Of a stretch of DNA of 64,000 nucleotides, positions 16,846-25,000 are shown piece after piece; position 1 is the stretch's first letter, and each line of letters opens with the position of its first letter. A model generated the notes under the pieces. That model was not told the DNA's origin and did not search any database. It saw nothing but the letters and a program-made list of their open reading frames with translations. The translations under genes were made by a program, and so were the position numbers. Location: positions 6,262,001 through 6,326,000 of the forward strand of contig NZ_SHLD01000001.1 in assembly GCF_004217615.1 (NCBI RefSeq), in the 5' to 3' direction. The stretch comes from Micromonospora kangleipakensis. GTDB lineage: Bacteria > Actinomycetota > Actinomycetes > Mycobacteriales > Micromonosporaceae.

Positions 16846-18201
16846 TTGACCGACGACGTCCTGGTCGTACACGGAGGCACTCCGCTCGAAGGGCGGATCC
16901 GCGTGCGCGGCGCGAAGAACCTCGTCTCCAAGGCCATGGTCGCCGCGCTGCTGGGTGACTCGCCCAGCCGGCTGTTCGACGTGCCGCGGATCCGCGACGT
17001 CGAGGTGGTCCGCGGGCTGCTCGGCCTGCACGGGGTGAAGGTGACCGACGGCGCGGAGGACGGAGAGCTGGTCTTCGACCCGTCCAACGTCGAGAGCGCC
17101 AGCACCGACCAGATCAACGTGCACGCCGGCTCCAGCCGCATCCCGATCCTGTTCTGCGGCCCACTGCTGCACCGGCTCGGGCACGCCTTCATCCCGGACC
17201 TGGGTGGCTGCCACATCGGGCCGCGCCCGATCGACTTCCACCTCCAGGCGCTGCGCGAGTTCGGCGCGACGGTCGACAAGACCCCGGAGGGGCTGCACCT
17301 GTCGGCGCCGAACGGCCTGCACGGCACGAAGTTCGCCCTGCCGTACCCGAGCGTGGGCGCCACCGAGCAGGTGCTGCTGACCGCGGTGATGGCCGAGGGC
17401 GTCACCGAGCTGCGCAACGCGGCGGTGGAGCCGGAGATCATCGACCTGATCTGCATCCTGCAGAAGATGGGCGCGATCATCAAGGTGCACACCGACCGGG
17501 TGATCGAGATCCAGGGCGTCAAGAAGCTGCACGGCTACACCCACCGGCCGATCCCGGACCGGATCGAGGCGGCGAGCTGGGCGGCGGCCGCGCTGGCCAC
17601 CCGCGGGGACGTCGAGGTGCTGGGCGCGCAGCAGGCCGACATGATGACCTTCCTGAACGTCTTCCGCTCGGTCGGCGGCGAGTACGAGGTCACCGACGCC
17701 CGCCCGCCGAAGCTGGGCGACCCGGGCCAGGAGGGCGGCATCCGGTTCTGGCACCCGGGCGGCGAGCTGAACGCCGTGGCGCTGGAGACCGACGTGCACC
17801 CCGGCTTCATGACCGACTGGCAGCAGCCCCTCGTGGTGGCGCTGACCCAGGCCCGGGGCCTGTCGATCGTCCACGAGACGGTCTACGAGCAGCGGTTGGG
17901 CTACACCGAGGCGCTGAACACGATGGGCGCCAACATCCAGGTCTACCGGGACTGCCTGGGCGGCACCCCGTGCCGCTTCGGCCGGCGCAACTTCAAGCAC
18001 TCGGCGGTGATCGCCGGGCCGAGCAAGCTGCACGCCGCCGACCTGGTCATCCCGGACCTGCGCGCCGGTTTCAGCCACCTGATCGCGGCGCTCGCCGCCG
18101 AGGGCACCTCCCGGGTGTACGGCGTCGACCTGATCAACCGGGGCTACGAGGACTTCGAGAAGAAGCTCGCCGACCTGGGCGCGCACGTCGAGCGTCCGTA
18201 A
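16846..18201 (+). CDS. murA: UDP-N-acetylglucosamine 1-carboxyvinyltransferase MurA
   Basis: A 451-residue enolpyruvyl transferase of the first committed step of peptidoglycan synthesis. The N-terminal KN motif is in RGAKNLVSKAM (Lys24/Asn25) and the catalytic, fosfomycin-binding Cys is retained at about 122 in LGGCHIGPRPIDFH. Two inside-out alpha/beta domains fill the expected length. The start is a TTG at 16846 because GGAGG lies 5 bases before it; upstream in-frame ATG/GTG codons (16789, 16699) lack a ribosome site and would add residues without family similarity. Many actinobacteria have two MurA-like genes; which one this is cannot be decided here. Confidence 0.93.
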   Translation: MTDDVLVVHGGTPLEGRIRVRGAKNLVSKAMVAALLGDSPSRLFDVPRIRDVEVVRGLLGLHGVKVTDGAEDGELVFDPSNVESASTDQINVHAGSSRIPILFCGPLLHRLGHAFIPDLGGCHIGPRPIDFHLQALREFGATVDKTPEGLHLSAPNGLHGTKFALPYPSVGATEQVLLTAVMAEGVTELRNAAVEPEIIDLICILQKMGAIIKVHTDRVIEIQGVKKLHGYTHRPIPDRIEAASWAAAALATRGDVEVLGAQQADMMTFLNVFRSVGGEYEVTDARPPKLGDPGQEGGIRFWHPGGELNAVALETDVHPGFMTDWQQPLVVALTQARGLSIVHETVYEQRLGYTEALNTMGANIQVYRDCLGGTPCRFGRRNFKHSAVIAGPSKLHAADLVIPDLRAGFSHLIAALAAEGTSRVYGVDLINRGYEDFEKKLADLGAHVERP

Positions 18202-18220
18202 CGTCACACCGCTCCTTCCG

Positions 18221-18251
18221 CGCCCGGTGCACCCGCGATGTGCACCGGGCG
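18221..18251 (+). terminator. Hairpin terminator of murA
   Basis: A perfect 11-bp stem CGCCCGGTGCA / TGCACCGGGCG with a 9-base loop, 20 bases after the stop. Confidence 0.7.
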
Positions 18252-18263
18252 CGGCTGTTTGGC

Positions 18264-18269
18264 TACTCT
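18264..18269 (+). promoter_or_regulatory. -10 box (TACTCT), likely leaderless transcript
   Basis: TACTCT ends 7 bases before the GTG at 18277, with no Shine-Dalgarno sequence. Confidence 0.5.
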
Positions 18270-18276
18270 TCACCAC

Positions 18277-18885
18277 GTGCCGTCGCTGTTTCGCCGCAAG
18301 CCCGCCGACCTCGTCGATGAGTCCGTCACCTCGGTGACGACCGACGAGGCGTCCGCCGCCGCCCGCCCCCGGGGCTACACCCCGAGCAAGAAGGAGCTGG
18401 GCCAGGTCACGCCGAAGCGGCCGGTCGCCGGCCGGCGGCTCAGCGCGCCGAGCCGGCCGCTGACCAAGGAGGAGGCCCGGGAGCAGCGCCGGGCGGCCCG
18501 CGCCGAGGCGGCCACCGAGTTCCGTCGCGAGGGCGGCCCCCGCGACCGGGGGCCCGAGAAGCTGCTCGCCCGCAACGTGGTCGACTCCCGGCGTACGGTC
18601 GGCACCTGGTTCTTCGGCGGCGCGCTGATCGTGCTGGTCGGCTCCAACCAGGCCATGCCGCCGATCGTCCGGTTGATCTCCAACGTGCTGTGGGGCGCGC
18701 TGGCGCTCGGCGTGGTGGTCGACTCCGTCCTGATCTCCCGCAAGATCAATAAGCTGATGCGGGAGCGGTTCCCGAAGAGCGACCAGAAGCTCGGCTCGCT
18801 CTACCTGTACGCGATCATGCGGTCGATCACCTTCCGCCGGATGCGCGCCCCCGCGCCGCAGGTCAACATCGGCGACAAGATCTGA
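18277..18885 (+). CDS. DUF3043 membrane protein
   Basis: A 202-residue actinobacterial protein of unknown function. The first 100 residues are charged and basic (GYTPSKKELGQVTPKRP, then an Arg/Glu-rich helix), followed by LLARNVVDSRRTVGTWFFGG and two hydrophobic segments (about 112-130 and 137-157). A basic C-terminal part ends in QVNIGDKI. The family is confined to actinobacteria and, to my recollection, sits near glycerate kinase in Mycobacterium as well. The predicted start is supported by a TACTCT box 7 bases upstream. No activity can be assigned. Confidence 0.85.
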   Translation: MPSLFRRKPADLVDESVTSVTTDEASAAARPRGYTPSKKELGQVTPKRPVAGRRLSAPSRPLTKEEAREQRRAARAEAATEFRREGGPRDRGPEKLLARNVVDSRRTVGTWFFGGALIVLVGSNQAMPPIVRLISNVLWGALALGVVVDSVLISRKINKLMRERFPKSDQKLGSLYLYAIMRSITFRRMRAPAPQVNIGDKI

Positions 18886-18903
18886 CCCGGACCCGCTCCG
18901 ACC

Positions 18904-18934
18904 GGCCCCTTCCCGCCCGCCGCGGGGAGGGGCC
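18904..18934 (+). terminator. Hairpin terminator of the DUF3043 gene
   Basis: A 13-bp stem (GGCCCCTTCCCGC / GCGGGGAGGGGCC, one G-T pair) with a 5-base loop, 18 bases after the stop. Confidence 0.65.
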
Positions 18935-18968
18935 TCGTCATGCCACCCCGGCCAGGAGCAGCAGCGCG

Positions 18969-19154
18969 GTGGTGCCGGCCGCGGTCCGGGTCATCCGGGC
19001 CGGCGAGGGCCCGCGGGTGCGCTCGGAGCACGCCGACTTCAGCGCCACCGACCTCGGCCCGGGCGACTACGCCACCTTCCCCGGCGACGCGCCGCACCGG
19101 TACGAGGCGCTGGCACCGGGCACCTTCGCGGTCCTGGTCGCGGAGCACCCGTGA
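18969..19154 (+). pseudogene. Cupin-domain remnant
   Basis: Only the C-terminal part of a cupin survives: residues ATDLGPGDYATFPGDAPHRY and then VLVAEHP before the stop match the second cupin motif and last strand of HTH-cupin regulators or small cupins. The first cupin motif (two His and Glu) is missing upstream, and the reading frame before position 18969 has no related sequence. No good ribosome site is seen. It is best read as a decayed gene fragment, although a very short expressed protein cannot be excluded. Confidence 0.5.
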
Positions 19155-19182
19155 GCCGGCCGCCCCGCCGCCGGACGTCGGC

Positions 19183-20187
19183 TCAGCCCGTGACCACCGG
19201 AGCGCGGTAGAGGCGGGCGACGACCTCCTCGATGTCCGGCTCGACGATCGAGATGTCGCGGAGCGTGGCCAGGCCGGCGAGCCCGGCAACCACCTCGGCG
19301 ACGCCCGCCGACTCCAGGGCGAAGACCAGCCGGTGGCCGTCCGCCTCCACCCGGTGCAGCGGGGCGCCCGGCAGCGTCGGCGGCGCGGCGAGGGCGGTGT
19401 CCAGCTCGGCCACGACCAGCCGGCGGGAGCCGTACCGGCTGTGCAGGGCGGCGATGGAGCCGTCGTGCACCACCCGGCCGTGGTCGATCACCACGAGGCG
19501 ACGGCAGAGCCGCTCGATGTCGGCCAGGTCGTGGGTGGTGAGCACCAGGGTGGTGTCGCCGGCCCGGCCCAGCTCCCCCAGGAAGCCCCGGACGGCCTGC
19601 TTGCTCACCACGTCCAGCCCGATGGTCGGCTCGTCGAGGAAGAGCACCTCCGGGCCGTGCAGCAGGGCGGCGGTCAGCTCGCCCCGCATCCGCTGGCCCA
19701 GGGAGAGCTGCCGGACCGGGGTGTCCAGGAACTCGTCGAGGTCGAGCAGGTCGCGACAGCGGCGCAGCCGGGCCGCGTGCTCGGCCGCCGGCACCCGGTA
19801 GACGTGCCGCAGCAGGTCGAACGAGTCGCGCAGCGGCAGGTCCCACCAGAGCTGCGAGCGCTGGCCGAAGACCACCCCGATGCGCAGCGCCAGCCGGGTC
19901 CGCTCGGCCACCGGCCGCAGGCCGCAGACCCGGACCTCGCCCGCCGACGGCATCAGCACGCCGGTGAGCATCTTCAGGGTGGTCGACTTGCCGGCGCCGT
20001 TGGGGCCGATGTAGCCGAGCATCTCGCCGCGCTCCACCCGCAGGTCGACCCCGTCGACGGCGGTGACCACCCGCTTCTCCCGGCGCAGCCGACCGGCCTT
20101 CACCCGGACGGTGAACTCCTTGCGCAGCCCGCGCGCATGAATGACCGCTGCTTGTGACTGCGGGGCTCGCAAGCTCACTCCTCGCAC
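19183..20187 (-). CDS. ABC-2 exporter ATP-binding protein
   Basis: A 334-residue ATPase with Walker A GPNGAGKST (about 60-68), Q-loop GVVFGQRSQLWWDLP, signature LSLGQRMRGE (about 160-169), Walker B VLFLDEPTIGLD (about 179-190) and the switch His in TTHD. The extended N-terminus and the C-terminal about 80 residues are typical of the COG4586 class that pairs with two ABC-2 permeases (COG4587 and COG3694). It is the last gene of a three-gene operon, 19 bases after the permease stop. GTG 20187 gives the longest reading; GTG 20178 is an alternative and neither has a clean ribosome site. A substrate cannot be named. Confidence 0.9.
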   Translation of the reverse strand: MRGVSLRAPQSQAAVIHARGLRKEFTVRVKAGRLRREKRVVTAVDGVDLRVERGEMLGYIGPNGAGKSTTLKMLTGVLMPSAGEVRVCGLRPVAERTRLALRIGVVFGQRSQLWWDLPLRDSFDLLRHVYRVPAAEHAARLRRCRDLLDLDEFLDTPVRQLSLGQRMRGELTAALLHGPEVLFLDEPTIGLDVVSKQAVRGFLGELGRAGDTTLVLTTHDLADIERLCRRLVVIDHGRVVHDGSIAALHSRYGSRRLVVAELDTALAAPPTLPGAPLHRVEADGHRLVFALESAGVAEVVAGLAGLATLRDISIVEPDIEEVVARLYRAPVVTG

Positions 20188-20206
20188 TGCACGATGATGA
20201 CCTGGC

Positions 20207-21010
20207 TCATGATCCCGTACTCCGGTAGTGACGGACCCCGACGCGCCAGGACACGGCCGCGACCGCGGCGGCGACGAGCGCGACGCCGGGCGCGGTCCAA
20301 CCGACCCAGGCCGGCAGGCCGAGCGGGTCGGCCCGGCCGAGCAGCGCCAGCGCCGGGTGGTAACTGACGAAGGCGAAGCCCATCCCGTACGCGAAGACCG
20401 CCCGGAACCAGCCGCCGTAGACGGTGATCGGGTACGACGTGAAGTCGCGCCCGCCGTAGGTGACCGAGTTGGCCAGCTCGCCGGAGTCGATCCAGTAGAA
20501 CGACACCGTCGCGGTGGTCACGAAGACCGCGCCGAAGAAGACCACCGCGGCGACCGGGGCCACCAGGACCAGCGCCAACCGGCCCGGCGTCCAGTCGATC
20601 CCGGCCGAGGTCACCGCCACCACCAGCACGGCCAGGCCGAAGAGCGCGCGGGACACCTTGCGCAGCGGCAGGTCCATCAGCAGCAGTTGGGGCAGCGCAC
20701 CCAGCGGGCGGACCAGCACGGCGTCGAAGAGGCCGGTCCGGACGTACCGGGGCAGCCGCTCGATGTTGCCGACCAGCAGGTCGGCGGTGGCGAACGCGAA
20801 CGACGAGATGCCGACGATGACCAGCGCCTCGCGCAGCGTGAACCCGCCCAGCTCCCTGGTCACCCCGAAGAGCACCAGCACGGTGACCACGTCGAAGACG
20901 GTCGCCCCGACGTTGCCGACCAGGTCCACCACGAACGAGGTCCGGTACGCGGTCTGCGACCGGGCCTGCGCCCCGAGCAACGCCCGGTACGCGGCCAGTC
21001 GCTCAGCCAC
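20207..21010 (-). CDS. ABC-2 family permease, COG3694/COG4587-like (second)
   Basis: A 267-residue membrane protein with six hydrophobic segments. SQTAYRTSFVVDLVGNVGATVFDVV at the N-terminus, the short loop NIERLPRYVRTGLFD (about 82-96) and SGELANSVTYGGRDFTSYPI (about 176-195) are hallmarks of this permease class. Its GTG start overlaps the stop of the upstream permease by 8 bases. Together with the ATPase it should form a heterodimeric exporter; related systems have been linked to export of viologens or to antibiotic/toxin resistance, but the substrate is unknown here. Confidence 0.87.
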   Translation of the reverse strand: MAERLAAYRALLGAQARSQTAYRTSFVVDLVGNVGATVFDVVTVLVLFGVTRELGGFTLREALVIVGISSFAFATADLLVGNIERLPRYVRTGLFDAVLVRPLGALPQLLLMDLPLRKVSRALFGLAVLVVAVTSAGIDWTPGRLALVLVAPVAAVVFFGAVFVTTATVSFYWIDSGELANSVTYGGRDFTSYPITVYGGWFRAVFAYGMGFAFVSYHPALALLGRADPLGLPAWVGWTAPGVALVAAAVAAVSWRVGVRHYRSTGS

Positions 21011-21854
21011 CCTGCACCACCAGCCGGCGTTCGGCCCGGCGCTGGACCAGCCGGCAGGCGGCGAGGATCAGCACCGCCCAGGCGACCTGGAGCCCCACCA
21101 GCCCGAACTGCGCCGGGGCCGGGTCCCGCTCGACCAGCACGTCGAGCGGGGTCTGCAGCAGGCTCGGGAACGGGGTGGCGTACCAGAGCGCGAGCTGGAA
21201 CCACTCGGGCAGGAAGCGCAGCGGGAAGTAGAGCCCGGCGAGCACCCCGGAGCTGAGCGTCCAGAGGATCATCGCGCCCCGCACGTCCTGCAGCCAGTAC
21301 GCGGTGGCGTTGACCAGGAACCGGCAGCCGAAGCAGAGCACCACGGCGACCAGCACGGAGAGCGCGAAGAGCGGCACGGTGGCCCAGCGCCGGGGCAGGT
21401 ACACGTCGAAGAGGAGCGGGCCGATCAGCACCGGCGGCAGCAGCCGGGAGAGCGAGGCGAACCCCGCGCGGCCCAGGTCGGTGGCGAGGTAGCTGGTCAC
21501 CGGGTGCACCGGACGGAGCAGGTCGCTGGCGATCTCCCCGGTCCGGATCCGGTCCGCCAGGTCGGTCCAGCCCCAGAGCAGGATCACCGCCAGCAGGCCC
21601 TGCCCGGCCCAGACGAAGGTGGCGAGCTGCGCCCGATCGTACCCGGCGACGGTGCCGGCCGCGCCGACCACGGCGAGGAAGATGTAGCAGCGCAGGAACC
21701 CGAAGACCGTGTTGGTGACCACCCCGGCGACGGCGGCCTGCCGGTAGGTGGCGTGGCGCCGGAAGCCGGACAGGACCATCGCGCCAAATGTCCGAAACCA
21801 TCGGGTAACGTTTGAGTCCGTGGGCGGTGCCACAGTGGCGGTGACAGAGCCCAC
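21003..21854 (-). CDS. ABC-2 family permease (first gene of exporter operon)
   Basis: A 283-residue membrane protein with six hydrophobic segments, partner of the permease at 20207-21010. TYRQAAVAGVVTNTVFGFLR and DLADRIRTGEIASDLLRPVH are conserved in this class. The start was set at GTG 21854 because AAGGAGGG lies 7 bases upstream; an ATG at 21779 would remove the amphipathic N-terminal helix WFRTFGAMVLSGF and has no such site. Its promoter must lie between 21854 and the divergent leader ORF at 21954, a 99-base gap. Confidence 0.87.
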   Translation of the reverse strand: MGSVTATVAPPTDSNVTRWFRTFGAMVLSGFRRHATYRQAAVAGVVTNTVFGFLRCYIFLAVVGAAGTVAGYDRAQLATFVWAGQGLLAVILLWGWTDLADRIRTGEIASDLLRPVHPVTSYLATDLGRAGFASLSRLLPPVLIGPLLFDVYLPRRWATVPLFALSVLVAVVLCFGCRFLVNATAYWLQDVRGAMILWTLSSGVLAGLYFPLRFLPEWFQLALWYATPFPSLLQTPLDVLVERDPAPAQFGLVGLQVAWAVLILAACRLVQRRAERRLVVQGG

Positions 21855-21953
21855 GCCGCTACCCTCCTTCCGCAGCCATGACGTGCTGGACCGGGCGACT
21901 CTACCGGCACGTGGGTTGCCCGGCGCGACAATTTCCAACGAGGTGACATCGCC

Positions 21954-22019
21954 GTGAGCGAGCGACGCGAGCCGGCCCCGAGGCCGCGCCGCGCGGGCGG
22001 CGACCGGGTGCCCCGATGA
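21954..22019 (+). CDS. 21-codon leader ORF overlapping the WG-repeat gene
   Basis: A short reading frame, GTG at 21954 to TGA at 22017-22019, with a good ribosome site (GAGGTGA, 7 bases upstream). It codes for 21 residues, very Arg/Pro-rich. Its stop overlaps the ATG of the large downstream gene (ATGA, 22016-22019), while that ATG has only a weak ribosome site. This arrangement suggests translational coupling. It could instead be the true N-terminus displaced by a frameshift, or a chance frame. Confidence 0.5.
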   Translation: MSERREPAPRPRRAGGDRVPR

Positions 22020-25000
22020 GTGGCGGATACGACCGCTGGCGCGACCCGGCGGAGCCGGCCTGGGTCGCCGAACCGACCACCGAGTGGCGCCCCCAGTTCC
22101 CGGGCCAGCGCTACCCGGGCGACATCGGCATCGATTACCTGACCCCGCCCGCCCCGCGCGGGCGCTCCGCCGTCGTCGGGCGCGCCGAGGTGCAGCCGGT
22201 CAGCCCCGCCCCCGGCGACCCGCGCGACAACGCCCACCCCGTCAGCCCGGCCCCCGGCGAGCGGCGCGGGTCCCACCCGGTCAGCCCGGCCCCCGGCGAG
22301 CGGCGCGGGTCCCACCCGGTCAGCCCGGCCCCCGGCGAGCGGCGCGGGTCCCACCCGGTCAGCCCGGCCCCCGGCGAGCGGCGCGGGTCCCACCCGGTCA
22401 GCCCGGCCCCCGGCGAGCGGCGCGGGTCCCACCCGGTCGTTCCTGACGGTGACCAGCGCGGTACCCACCCGGTCAGCCCCGCCCCCGGCGAGCGGCGCGG
22501 GTCATACCCCGTCGTGCCCGCCGGCGGTGACCGGCGCGGCGCGTACCCGGTGATCCCCGGTCCGGGCGCGCGGCGCGACGCGGCGGGCGGACGCGGCCGG
22601 GACGACGCGCGCGCCACGCCCGACGGCCGCGAGCGTCCGGCCTGGTCGGACCGGCGCGGCGAGGTGGAGGCCCGCGACCGGCGGCCCCGGACGGACGGGC
22701 GGGTCGAGGACGGCCGGGCCGGCGACGACCTCCACCGGCGCGGCCCGGCGCAGCCCGCCGACCACGGATCCGGCCGGCACGACCGGCGCACGCCGGAGTG
22801 GACGGTGGACCGCGACCGCGCCGCCGGCTGGCACGGCGACCGGCCCGACCAGCCCTGGGGCCGCCCGGAATCCGGCCGGCGGACGTCGCCGCCGGACCCC
22901 GCCCCCCACCGGCCGGTCTCCCCCGCCCCGGAGCCCGGCTGGCTGCCCGAGCCCGACGAGTTCCCGCACCGACCGCATTCCGCCGACCGACGCCCGGACG
23001 CGCCGGCCCGGTCGGAGCGCCAGTGGGGCACGCCGGCGGCCGACGGGCGGCCCACCACCGCCCCGCGCAGGGACCGGCGGGACCAGGGCTTCGACGGCCC
23101 GCCGCCCCGGGAGCGCGACCCGCGCCGGGAGGCCGCGGCGCGGGCCGAGACCTACCGGGACGCGCCTCCGGCGCCCGAGCGCGACGGCCTGCGCTGGCCG
23201 ACCGGGGACCCGCATCGCCCGGCGCCCGACCGGCTGCCCGGGCAGCACGGCGACCCCCGACCCGTCGGCCGGCCCGCCGCCTTCACCCCCGACGAGCGGC
23301 GGGAGACCCACCGCCCCCAGGGTGACCCCCGACCGCGCCCCGACGCCGTCATTCCCGACGAGCGGCCGGACGCCCACCGCCCCCAGGGCGAACCTCGACG
23401 CCGTCCCGAGGAGTGGCCCGCCGCCGAGCAGCGGGCCCGGACCGAGCCGGCCCGGTACCGGCCGGACGAGCGACCGCGTCCCCAGGCCGCACCGATCGAC
23501 CGGCCCGGCCCGGACGGTCGGGCGGCACGCCCGGTCGATCCCGCGCCGCCGGGGCGGGATGAGCGGCGCCCCGCCGGGTCGCACCCGGACGGCTGGCAGC
23601 GCCACCCGGCCGAGGAGGCCGCTCCCCGGTACGACGGCCGGCGACCCGAGCCGGCCGCCGCCCGGCCCGACGACCGGTACCGACCGGAGGACCGACCCGC
23701 GTTCCGCCGCCCCGAGGAGCGGCCGGGCCACCCGGCCGACCGGGGCACCGCCCGCCCGGCCGACGGCTGGCGTCCCCCGACGGAGCCGGCTGGCCGTACC
23801 CGGCCCGACGAGTCGCCGAGCCGGCCGGTCGAGCCCCCGCCCAGCCGGCACGACGACGGCCGACGCCCGCCCGTCGAGCCCGCCGCCCGCACCCGGCCCG
23901 ACGACCGGCCGGTGGCGCCCACCTCGGGCGCGCCGGGTCCGGGCCGGCCCGGGTACCCGGTTCCGCCGGCCGACCAGCCGCACCCCCACGACCGGTCCCC
24001 GCGACCGGCCCCGCCGGAGGAGCCGAGACCGACCTCCGCGCCGCCGGCCGCCGGGCCGCGCCCGGAGTTCCTCCCCGGGCCGGCGCCCGAGCGGCGTCCC
24101 GCCGGTCCGGACGCCGACGACGACCGGACGGCCGCGCACCCGACGGCGGCCCCCCGGCACGGCGAGAGGCACCCCGGCGCCGACGCGCCGGCCCGGCCGG
24201 CGCCGCCCGCGTACCCCGGCCCGGCCGGATCCCGGCGGGACGAGCGGGGCACCAGGGCCGAGGACGGCAGGAGCGCCGAGCCACGGCCGGTCTCCGCACC
24301 GCCGATCCCGGCGTCCACGCCACCGGTCCAGGTGTCCGGGCCGCCGGTTCCGACGTCCGCACCGCCGGCCGCGCGACCGGTCCCGGAGTCGGCGCCTACG
24401 GCGGCCCCCGCCGCGTCGGCTCCGGTGTCCGCGCCCCCCGCGCCACCGGTTCCCGAGGCGGCACCGTCGGCCCCGTCGGCTCCGCCGGTCGACACTCCGG
24501 CGCAGACACCGCCGTCCGGCCGCACCGTCGAGGAGAGGGAGGCGTGGTTCCGGTCGAGCCAGCCGACGCCGCCGGCCCGCTCGGCCACACCGACGGTCGC
24601 CGCGGAGGAATCCGTGCGCGCGCCGCGGACCGAGCCGGACCACACCGGAGTGCCCGGGTCGGCTCCACCGGCGTACCGCCCCGTCTCCGCGCCCCCCGCC
24701 GGGCAGGTCGGCGCGTCCCCGGCCCGGTCGGCCGGGACGGCACCCGCCCGGCCGGTCTCCGCGCCGCCCGCGTCCGGGCCGGTCCCACCGCCGCTGGTGG
24801 AATCCACCCGGCCGGTCTCCGGGCCGCCCGCCCAGGTCTTCGGGCCGCCCGTCTCCGCGCCACCCGCACCGGCGTCCGCGCCCGCGCAGCCTGTCTCCGG
24901 ACCACCCGCCCAGGGCCGCACGTCCGCACAGCCCGGGTCCGGGCCGGCGGACCCGGCGGCCGGATCGACCCGGCCGCTGTCCGGGGCCCCCACGGAGCCG

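Noticed and set aside
20160..20190. GTGAGCTTGCGAGC-like words at 20178, 21954 (GTGAGCGAGCG) and 40693 (GTGAGCGAGCC) as a regulatory repeat
   Set aside because: They differ in sequence after the first 8 to 10 bases and coincide with start codons followed by Ser-Glu/Leu codons; such words are frequent in this group by codon bias.
22235..22429. Regular repeats that resemble a CRISPR array
   Set aside because: The units are tandem with no spacers, in frame, and code a peptide repeat; no cas genes are present.
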